Shown here in pieces: positions 26,357 through 33,587 of a DNA stretch of 33,587 nt. Origin of the DNA: Pseudomonadota bacterium. Lineage in GTDB: Bacteria > Pseudomonadota > Gammaproteobacteria > Burkholderiales > JAJZUU01. How positions within the stretch are numbered: the stretch's first letter is position 1; the number at the start of each line of letters is the position of its first letter. A program made the position numbers and the translations under genes. Under the pieces are notes generated by a model. The model did not search any database. It was not told the origin of the DNA and was given only the letters and a program-made list of their open reading frames with translations. The DNA lies in NCBI GenBank assembly GCA_021848325.1, contig JAJZUU010000030.1, forward strand, positions 1 to 33,587, in the 5' to 3' direction.

Positions 26357-27877
26357 CTATTCGCAGTTCAACCCTTCCACGATCTCCAGGGTCCGGGCCG
26401 CAAGCAGGTCCAGCTCCGGCTCTTCGATCACGTAAGGGGGCATGAAATACACGGTGTTCCCGATGGGCCGCAGCAGCAGCTCGCGCCCCAGGGCCTCCCG
26501 GTAGATGCGCCCCCCCAGGCCGGCGTCTGCGCTATCCACCTCGAACGCCCAGATCATGCCGATGTGGCGCAGGTTCTTCACCTTGGGGTGGGCGGCCAGC
26601 GGCTCCAGGGCCCGGTTCAGGTAGACGGCCTTGGCCCGGTTGGCTTCGATGACCCCGTCCTGCTCGAAGATGTCCAAGGTGGCCAGCGCCGCCCGGCACG
26701 CCAGGGCGTTGCCGGTGTAGGAATGGGAATGGAGGAAGCCGCGCCCCACATCTTCGTGGTAGAACGCCTGGTACACGGTATCCGTGGTCATTACCGCCGA
26801 TAGCGGCAGGTAGCCGCCGCTCAGGCCCTTGGACAGGCACAGGAAATCCGGCCCCCCGGCGCCGGTGCGGGCAGAGGGGGCGGCTTCGGGTGACCCCGCC
26901 CTGCTTTGGGGGCCTTGCGCCATCGCCTGTTCCCAAGCAAACAGGGTGCCGGTGCGGCAAGAAGCAGCCCTCTCGGACTCGGTGGGCGCAGCCCCGGTGC
27001 GGGCAGAGGGGGCGGCTTCGGGTGACCCCGCCCTGCTTTGGGGGCCTTGCGCCATCGCCTGTTCCCAAGCAAACAGGGTGCCGGTGCGCCCGAAGCCCAC
27101 CGCGATCTCGTCGGCGATCAGGTGCACCTGGTAGCGGTCGCACATCTCCCGCGCCCGCCGGAGGTACGCGGGGTGATAGATGCCCATGCCGGCGGCGCAC
27201 TGCACCAGAGGCTCCACGATCAGGGCCGAGGTTTCGTCGCCGTGCTCGGCCAGATACGCCTCCAGCGCGTCCGCGCAGCGCAAGGCATAGGCCTCCGGCG
27301 ATTCCCCCGGCTCCGCGTAGCGCCAATCCGGAGTGGGTACTTGCACCGTATGGCGCAGAAGCGGCGCATAGGTGTCCTTGAACAGGGCCACGTCGGTCAC
27401 CGACAGCGCGCCGAGGGTCTCCCCGTGGTAGCTGTTTTGCAGGCTCACGAACCCGGTCTTCTCCGGCCGGCCGGAATTGCGCCAGTAATGGAAGCTCATC
27501 TTCAGCGCAATCTCGACGGCGGAAGCTCCGTCGCTGCCGTAGAAGCAATGGCCGAGCGCCCCGGGGGCGAGCCGGCCCAGCCGTTCGGACAACTCGATCA
27601 CCGGCCGGTGGGTGAAACCCGCCAGGATCGCGTGTTCCAGCGTTTCCAACTGGTCGCGCAGGGCCGCGTTGATGCGCGGGTTGCAGTGGCCGAACAGGTT
27701 CACCCACCAGGAACTCACGGCGTCCAGGTAGCGGTTGCCGTCGAAATCATAGAGCCACACCCCCCGCCCGCGGGCGACCGGCACCAGGGGCACGGTCTCG
27801 TGGCTCTTCATCTGGGTGCAGGGGTGCCACAGGGCCTGCAGGCTACGGCTTAGATAGTCCCAGTTAGTCCCGGCCAC
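26357..27877 (-). CDS. bioA: adenosylmethionine-8-amino-7-oxononanoate aminotransferase with in-frame insertion
   Basis: BioA transfers an amino group from S-adenosylmethionine to KAPA to make DAPA in biotin synthesis, using PLP. Family marks are LWHPCTQMKSHE, DAVSSWWVNLFGHCNPRI, YGSDGASAVEIALKMSFHYW, the PLP Asp256 in ADEIAVGFGRTG and the PLP Lys350 in LCLSKGLSGG. The protein has 506 residues against about 430-440 expected, because residues 275-342 hold an extra Ala/Pro/Ser/Arg-rich block with a repeated RTGTLFAWEQAMAQGPQSRA unit. The frame is kept. The start is a GTG at 27877 without a strong ribosome site, on a strand divergent from groES. Activity is uncertain, since the insert lies between the two PLP residues. 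Confidence 0.93.
   Translation of the reverse strand: MAGTNWDYLSRSLQALWHPCTQMKSHETVPLVPVARGRGVWLYDFDGNRYLDAVSSWWVNLFGHCNPRINAALRDQLETLEHAILAGFTHRPVIELSERLGRLAPGALGHCFYGSDGASAVEIALKMSFHYWRNSGRPEKTGFVSLQNSYHGETLGALSVTDVALFKDTYAPLLRHTVQVPTPDWRYAEPGESPEAYALRCADALEAYLAEHGDETSALIVEPLVQCAAGMGIYHPAYLRRAREMCDRYQVHLIADEIAVGFGRTGTLFAWEQAMAQGPQSRAGSPEAAPSARTGAAPTESERAASCRTGTLFAWEQAMAQGPQSRAGSPEAAPSARTGAGGPDFLCLSKGLSGGYLPLSAVMTTDTVYQAFYHEDVGRGFLHSHSYTGNALACRAALATLDIFEQDGVIEANRAKAVYLNRALEPLAAHPKVKNLRHIGMIWAFEVDSADAGLGGRIYREALGRELLLRPIGNTVYFMPPYVIEEPELDLLAARTLEIVEGLNCE
26862..27088. repeat. 95-bp direct repeat inside bioA
   Basis: Copies at 26862-26956 and 26994-27088 look identical by eye and are separated by 37 bases, giving a 132-base period. 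The 8-mer CCGGTGCG bounds each copy (26862, 26949, 26994, 27081), so the tract is an A-B-A array of 87, 45 and 87 bases, all multiples of three. Part of the unit is native bioA sequence (RTGTLFAWEQA), so the array probably grew by duplication within the gene. Confidence 0.9.
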
Positions 27878-27894
27878 TTTATTTGCGCCCGCTT

Positions 27895-27924
27895 CTTGAA
27901 ATTTTCATATTCACCCACTATTAT
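27895..27924 (+). promoter_or_regulatory. groESL promoter (sigma-70, with sigma-32-like boxes)
   Basis: TTGAAA (27896-27901) and TATTAT (27919-27924) are separated by exactly 17 bases, a good sigma-70 promoter. The same bases also read CTTGAAA (27895-27901) and CCCACTAT (about 27914-27921), close to the heat-shock sigma-32 consensus CTTGAAA/CCCCATxT with slightly short spacing. The -10 box touches the CIRCE operator. The leader to groES is about 165 bases. Confidence 0.65.
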
Positions 27925-27950
27925 TAGCACTCACCAGGCGGGAGTGCTAA
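27924..27950 (+). promoter_or_regulatory. CIRCE operator (HrcA-binding site)
   Basis: TTAGCACTC (27924-27932), nine bases, then GAGTGCTAA (27942-27950) is a perfect match to the CIRCE consensus. It starts at the last base of the -10 box, where bound HrcA would block transcription of groES-groEL until heat inactivates the repressor. hrcA itself is not in the window. Confidence 0.95.
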
Positions 27951-28096
27951 TATTGGCCTTTTCGTCCCTATCCTGCGGGGGCGCACACCTTGTGCGAGCC
28001 TCCGGTTGATGTGGTCCCGGCACGGTTGCGCGGACGCGCGACCACCCTGGAAATCGCAAACTGCATAGTCCCTCAATATTTTAAGGAGAATCGAGA

Positions 28097-28387
28097 ATGA
28101 AAATTCGTCCTTTGCATGACCGCGTTATTGTCAAGCGGTTGGAAGAAGAACGCAAGACCGCTTCCGGCATCGTGATCCCGGACACCGCCGCAGAAAAACC
28201 CGACCAGGGCGAAATCATGGCGGTAGGCAACGGAAAGATCATGGAAGACGGCAAGGTCCGCCCTCTGGCGGTCAAGGTGGGCGACCGCGTGTTGTTCGGC
28301 AAGTATTCCGGCCAGACCGTCAAGGTAGAAGGCGAAGAACTGCTGGTGATGCGCGAGGAAGACATCATGGGCGTGGTCGAAAAGTAA
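28097..28387 (+). CDS. groES: co-chaperonin GroES
   Basis: A 96-residue GroES, the seven-subunit lid of the GroEL folding chamber in the cytoplasm. The start [20 protein letters not shown], the mobile loop [20 protein letters not shown] and the end [18 protein letters not shown] are all canonical. AAGGAG precedes the ATG. It is the first gene of the operon behind the CIRCE site; groEL follows after 123 bases. Confidence 0.98.
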   Translation: MKIRPLHDRVIVKRLEEERKTASGIVIPDTAAEKPDQGEIMAVGNGKIMEDGKVRPLAVKVGDRVLFGKYSGQTVKVEGEELLVMREEDIMGVVEK

Positions 28388-28501
28388 TCGCCTGCCCGGC
28401 AAAAAACCAGTTTCGGAAAACTCGCGTGCCAAGCACGTCATGCCTGGGCGGGAGCAGGCTCCCGGCACCCGCATGACGATACCTCAAGCAACCTGTTTTA
28501 G

Positions 28502-30160
<1,659 letters not shown>

Positions 30161-30174
30161 GCTGCCCGGCCCTG

Positions 30175-30205
30175 AAAAAAACCCCGCCGCGGCGGGGTTT
30201 TTTTT
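30175..30205 (+). terminator. intrinsic terminator of groESL
   Basis: A perfectly paired stem, CCCCGCCGCGGCGGGG (30182-30197), is preceded by seven As and followed by eight Ts. The A/T flanks mean it could also stop transcription from the other strand. Confidence 0.93.
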
Positions 30206-30256
30206 GTCGCCGGGGGCGGTTGCGGCCTTGGGGCAAAAGGGGTAACTTAGGCTGCC

Positions 30257-32167
30257 ATGAGCGACACGGCCGCCATCGCCCCCACCCTGCTCCGCGCCAC
30301 TATCGAGTTCCTGCGCCGGCACGCCCCGTTCGACCGCATGGAGCCGCCCCACCTGGAGTTCATGGTGGAGCACCTGCGCCTCGGCTATTATCCGAAAGAT
30401 GCCCTCATCATCAGCCCGGAACAGGGCGTGGCCGGGCGCTTTTATGTCATCAAGCAGGGCAGCGTGATCGGCGAGCAGGCGGCGGGCCGCAAGGAAAACG
30501 AGGGCGCCAACTGGCAGCTCACCGAGGGCGAGTGCTTTCCCCTGGGCGCCCTACTGGCGGAGCGTCCGGTGGCCAGCATCTACCGGGCAGCGGCGGACAC
30601 CTTCTGCTACGAACTCGGCGCCGATCTGTTCTCCCGGCTGATCGCCCTGAGCCCGCCGTTCCACGATTTCTGCACCCGCCGCATCGCCAACCTGCTGGAA
30701 CAGTCCAAGCGGGTGATCCAGGCCCAGTATTCCCAGCGCAGCAGCGACCGACAGTCCCTGGACAGCCCCCTGGGCAGCCTGGTTCAGCGCGCGCCCGTGA
30801 CGTGCCCCGCCGGCACCTCCATCAAGCAGGCGCTGACAACCATGCAGCGGCACAGCATCGGCTCCATCGTGGTCACTGGCGCGGACGGGGAACCGGTCGG
30901 CATGTTCACCCTGCACGACCTGCTCAACCGGGTGGCGCTGCCGGGGCGGGATACCGAGCAACCCATCGGCAGCGTCATGACCGCCTCCCCCATCGCCCTG
31001 CCCGCCCACGGGTTCGCCCATGACGCGGCGCTGGCGATGGCGCGTCACGGCATCCGCCACGTGCTGGTGGTGGAAGACCGGCGCCTGGTGGGCGTAATAT
31101 CCGAGCAGGACCTGTTCTCGCTGCAACGCGTCGGGCTCACCCAGATCAGCAGCGCCATCCACAACGCCTCCTCCCACGAGAGCCTGCACCAGTCCGGCCG
31201 CGACATCCGGCAACTGGCCCACAACATGCTGGCCCAGGGGGTGAGCGCCGAATACCTGACCCAGATCATCTCCACCCTGAACGACCTGCTCACCTCCCGC
31301 GTCATCGCGCTGGAAATGCGCACGGCGGGAATGGGGCACGCCCCGTTCTGCTGGATCGCCCTGGGCAGCGAAGGCCGGCTGGAGCAGACCCTCAGCACCG
31401 ACCAGGATAACGGCATCATCTTTGCTGACGCCGAAGGCGATCCGCAGACGGTGCGCGACCGGCTGCTGCCGATCGCGGAGCGCATCAACCGCCAGCTCGA
31501 CCGGTGCGGCTTCCCCCTGTGCAAGGGCAAGGTGATGGCGAGCAACCCCGAGTGGTGCCTGAGCCTGACCGAATGGCGCGGCCGCTTCGCTCGGTGGCTC
31601 GACCAATGCGACCCGGAGGCCCTGCTCAACGCGACTATCTTCTTCGACTTCCGGCCCGTCTACGGCCAGACGGAGCTGGCCCAGGCACTGCGGGCGTGGC
31701 TTGGTCCCAGGGCCGCCGGCAACCGCCGCTTTCTGTACCAGATGACGCAAAACGCCCTGGGAAATCGCCCGCCGCTGGGTCTGGTCGGCGACTTCCTGTT
31801 CAGCGAGAACGCGTCCCAGGCCCACGTCATCGATCTCAAGCTGAAAGGCTCCACCCCGTTTGTGGATGCCGCCCGCATCTATGCCCTGGCCACGGAGACC
31901 CCCTACACCAATACCCCGCAGCGGCTGCGGCACGTCGCCGGGCTGCTGGGCATCGCGCCCGGAGAAGCGGAGGCGTGGGTCGAGGCGTTCCATTTCATCC
32001 AGTTGTTGCGGCTGCAGCAGCAGCACCTGCGGGAGGCCGAACCGATCGAGTCGGCCAACCTGCTTGACCCGGACCGGCTGAACGACCTGGACCGGCGTAT
32101 CCTCAAAGAGGCATTGCGCCAGGCCCGCAAGCTGCAAGCGCGGCTCGCCTTCCGCTATCGGATCTAG
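30257..32167 (+). CDS. cNMP-binding / CBS / DUF294 nucleotidyltransferase protein
   Basis: A 636-residue cytoplasmic signalling protein. Domains in order: a cyclic-nucleotide-binding-like fold (about 15-145, with GRFYVIKQGSVIGEQ), two CBS motifs (about 175-290, GSIVVTGADGEPVGMFTLHD and HVLVVEDRRLVGVISEQDLF), a DUF294 GlnD-like nucleotidyltransferase (about 310-460, with GSEGRLEQTLSTDQDNG and metal-binding D382/D384), and a helical DUF294 C-terminal domain (about 490-630). Such proteins are thought to sense nucleotides and modify or control a partner. The next gene begins four bases after the stop, and a symporter pair follows, an arrangement seen in many proteobacteria. The target is unknown. 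Confidence 0.92.
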   Translation: MSDTAAIAPTLLRATIEFLRRHAPFDRMEPPHLEFMVEHLRLGYYPKDALIISPEQGVAGRFYVIKQGSVIGEQAAGRKENEGANWQLTEGECFPLGALLAERPVASIYRAAADTFCYELGADLFSRLIALSPPFHDFCTRRIANLLEQSKRVIQAQYSQRSSDRQSLDSPLGSLVQRAPVTCPAGTSIKQALTTMQRHSIGSIVVTGADGEPVGMFTLHDLLNRVALPGRDTEQPIGSVMTASPIALPAHGFAHDAALAMARHGIRHVLVVEDRRLVGVISEQDLFSLQRVGLTQISSAIHNASSHESLHQSGRDIRQLAHNMLAQGVSAEYLTQIISTLNDLLTSRVIALEMRTAGMGHAPFCWIALGSEGRLEQTLSTDQDNGIIFADAEGDPQTVRDRLLPIAERINRQLDRCGFPLCKGKVMASNPEWCLSLTEWRGRFARWLDQCDPEALLNATIFFDFRPVYGQTELAQALRAWLGPRAAGNRRFLYQMTQNALGNRPPLGLVGDFLFSENASQAHVIDLKLKGSTPFVDAARIYALATETPYTNTPQRLRHVAGLLGIAPGEAEAWVEAFHFIQLLRLQQQHLREAEPIESANLLDPDRLNDLDRRILKEALRQARKLQARLAFRYRI

Positions 32168-32171
32168 GACG

Positions 32172-32882
32172 GTGTTCAAGGGCCTGCTTGCGCGCCGCGT
32201 CTCCCTGGAACCGGGGCTGGCCGCCCGGCTGCAGAATTGGCGGGCGCTGCCGGAGCCCGATCCGGAACGGCCGCTGGCCCACACCCGCTGGGTAATCGTG
32301 GACGTGGAAAGCAGTGGGCTCGATCCCGGCCGCGACCGCTTGATCGCCATCGGGGCGGTCGCCGTACACGGCGAGTCCGTCCGTTTGGAGGACGGGTTCG
32401 AGGTCATCCTGAGGCAGGAAACCGCCAGCGACACCGCCAATATCCTGGTGCACGGCATCGGCATGGAGGCCCAGGCCGGCGGAGTTGCCCCGGCCCAGGC
32501 GCTGCTAAACTTCCTGCACTTCGTGGGCAAGGATCCGCTGGTGGCGTTCCATGCCCCGTTCGACGAGGAGATGCTGAGCCGGGCGCTGCATCTCCACCTG
32601 GGGCTCCGGTTCGTCCGCCCTTGGTTCGATCTCGCGCGGCTGCTGCCAGCCGTCTTCCCGGAAATGGCGGCCCGGCACAAGAGCCTGGACGATTGGCTGG
32701 GCCAGTTTGCCATCCCGAATTTCGCCAGGCACAATGCCGTGGCCGACTCCTTCGCCACGGCGCAACTATGCCTGGTGCTGCTGCAAAGGGCCAAGGCCCG
32801 CGGGGTGGAAAACCGCGCTCAACTGAGAAAAATCGAGCGGGACCACCGGCGTTTGTCCCGGGCTGGCCATTGGGCCTTCTAG
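32172..32882 (+). CDS. DEDDh 3'-5' exonuclease, DnaQ-like
   Basis: A 236-residue exonuclease-fold protein. The catalytic set D44, E46 (VIVDVESSGLD), D131 (HAPFDEEML), H187 and D192 (RHNAVADSFATA) is complete. The family digests DNA or RNA from the 3' end; DVESSG replaces the usual DxETTG without loss of acids. It starts at a GTG four bases after the DUF294 gene, with AGGA as ribosome site, so it is coupled to that gene. It is not the polymerase III epsilon subunit by context. Why a nuclease travels with a DUF294 protein and a symporter is not known. Confidence 0.88.
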   Translation: MFKGLLARRVSLEPGLAARLQNWRALPEPDPERPLAHTRWVIVDVESSGLDPGRDRLIAIGAVAVHGESVRLEDGFEVILRQETASDTANILVHGIGMEAQAGGVAPAQALLNFLHFVGKDPLVAFHAPFDEEMLSRALHLHLGLRFVRPWFDLARLLPAVFPEMAARHKSLDDWLGQFAIPNFARHNAVADSFATAQLCLVLLQRAKARGVENRAQLRKIERDHRRLSRAGHWAF

Positions 32883-32912
32883 CCCAAGAATACCGGATAG
32901 TGATATGTTTTT

Positions 32913-32942
32913 TTGACACGCGGAATTTAAATTCACTACAAT
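32913..32942 (+). promoter_or_regulatory. sigma-70 promoter with palindromic spacer, before DUF4212-symporter
   Basis: TTGACA (32913-32918, perfect) and TACAAT (32937-32942) are 18 bases apart. The spacer contains a perfect 12-bp palindrome, GAATTTAAATTC (32923-32934), a possible operator. The leader to the DUF4212 ATG is about 25 bases. This promoter separates the symporter genes from the DUF294-exonuclease pair. Confidence 0.7.
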
Positions 32943-32974
32943 TGCCGTGCCTTGTTCCCCCAGGAGACCAGAGA

Positions 32975-33283
32975 ATGAAAAAAGAAAAGATCAAAGCCAT
33001 TATAGAATCAAGCGAATTCAAAGAGTTGGTGTCGAAACGCTGGTCCATCTCCTTGATCCTCACGGCTATCATGCTGATCGTGTATTTTGGCTTCATCCTG
33101 CTGTTGGCGTTCGACAAGTCTATCCTCGCCCAAAAGATTGGCGAGCATATCACCCTAGGCATTCCGGTCGGCCTCGGCGTGATCGTCATCGCCTGGCTGC
33201 TCACGGGGGTGTACGTCAAGTGGGCCAACACCACCTACGACGCGGAAGTGCGGAAGATCAAGGACCGGGCGGCAGGCGGGTAG
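32975..33283 (+). CDS. DUF4212 small subunit of sodium:solute symporter
   Basis: A 102-residue membrane protein with two spans (about 24-46, SISLILTAIMLIVYFGFILL, and about 58-80, ITLGIPVGLGVIVIAWLLTG) and the conserved ending GVYVKWANTTYDAEVRKIK. This is the DUF4212 partner that precedes ActP-like symporters in many proteobacteria. The ATG at 32975 has AGGAG upstream. The symporter gene begins 56 bases downstream. Its exact role (stability, gating or sodium coupling) is unknown. Confidence 0.9.
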   Translation: MKKEKIKAIIESSEFKELVSKRWSISLILTAIMLIVYFGFILLLAFDKSILAQKIGEHITLGIPVGLGVIVIAWLLTGVYVKWANTTYDAEVRKIKDRAAGG

Positions 33284-33339
33284 AAGCCCGCCGGGCTTGA
33301 ACGATCACAAAACAAAACCAATCGCGTGAGGAGAGCATA

Positions 33340-33587
33340 ATGGAAGGATTCAAGTCGACGCTCGGGCAACCGAACGTCCTGTCGATCATCTTCTTTTTCA
33401 TTTTCATCGGCATCACCTTCGTCATCACCTATTGGGCGGCCAAGCGCTCCAAGAGCGCATCCCAATACTACGCTGCCGGCCGCAGCATCACCGGCTGGCA
33501 AAACGGCCTGGCCCTGGGAGGCGACTACATGAGCGCCGCCTCCTTCCTGGGCATCGCCGGGCTGGTGGCCATGAAAGGCTACGACGG
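33340..33587 (+). CDS. sodium:solute symporter (SSS, ActP-like), N-terminal part
   Basis: Only the first 82 codons are in the window. They read [20 protein letters not shown], then a first span continuing [13 protein letters not shown], then [20 protein letters not shown] and [20 protein letters not shown]. The [29 protein letters not shown] signature is that of acetate/monocarboxylate symporters of the SSS family. GAGGAG precedes the ATG. The paired DUF4212 gene supports the VC_2705-type branch. Substrate is likely a small organic acid, by family only. Confidence 0.92.
   Translation, partial: MEGFKSTLGQPNVLSIIFFFIFIGITFVITYWAAKRSKSASQYYAAGRSITGWQNGLALGGDYMSAASFLGIAGLVAMKGYD

Noticed and set aside
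26862..27088. Direct repeats as a CRISPR array
   Set aside because: There are only two copies, the unit is 95 bases long, and it encodes bioA residues in frame.
30551..32794. Minus-strand open frame of 747 codons opposite the DUF294 and exonuclease genes
   Set aside because: It is antisense to two well-supported genes and shows no domain.

Overview
The window is GC-rich, densely coding chromosomal DNA. It most resembles a betaproteobacterium (Nitrosomonadales/Rhodocyclales-like). Reasons: the gene order rpe-gph-trpE; a ubiC-ubiA ... ubiD quinone block; a groESL operon behind a perfect CIRCE element; a Vi-antigen-type UDP-GlcNAc dehydrogenase/epimerase pair; and a DUF294 / DEDD exonuclease / DUF4212 / sodium:solute symporter block. 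The taxonomic call is inference. No rRNA, tRNA or CRISPR array was seen.

Layout. 1-2700: an accessory patch with a truncated SWIM zinc-finger gene (minus), a vapBC toxin-antitoxin pair with its promoter, and decayed or unidentified DNA. 2702-4646: lolD and lolC/E for lipoprotein release (minus). 4904-5858: a small ORF and a PEBP/YbhB-like protein. 5859-10379: a segment bracketed by two inverted 199-bp miniature transposable elements, each flanked by CTAG. It contains a 5-oxoprolinase/hydantoinase relic, rtcA, an SDR oxidoreductase, an L,D-transpeptidase, tadA, a LapA-like membrane protein and a long palindromic repeat. A short integrase-like relic lies just outside. 10508-13362: trpE, gph and rpe (minus). 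13488-15571: two tandem PhnD-type periplasmic binding proteins separated by a nested palindromic insertion. 15674-19923: ubiC, ubiA, two small uncharacterised genes (one Cys-rich), ubiD and a PyrR-like phosphoribosyltransferase. 20083-23875 (minus): tviB/wbpO, tviC/wbpP and dacB. 24063-24878: an exported trypsin-like protease. 24898-26305: a beta-CASP nuclease gene with a frameshift. 26357-27877: bioA carrying an unusual in-frame repeat expansion. 27896-30205: groES-groEL with sigma-70/sigma-32-like promoter, CIRCE and terminator. 30257-33587: the cNMP/CBS/DUF294 protein, exonuclease, DUF4212 protein and the start of an SSS symporter.

How it fits together. Most genes are housekeeping: quinone synthesis, heat shock, lipoprotein export, tryptophan and biotin synthesis, tRNA editing. 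What stands out is genome plasticity: a MITE inserted exactly at a stop codon, a mobile element nested in another palindrome, gene relics, a trp operon with no trpG after trpE, a frameshifted nuclease and a bioA with repeated extra codons. No clear new defence or biosynthetic system was found. The best functional unknowns are the Cys-rich gene next to ubiD, the tandem orphan PhnD proteins and the DUF294-exonuclease-symporter module.
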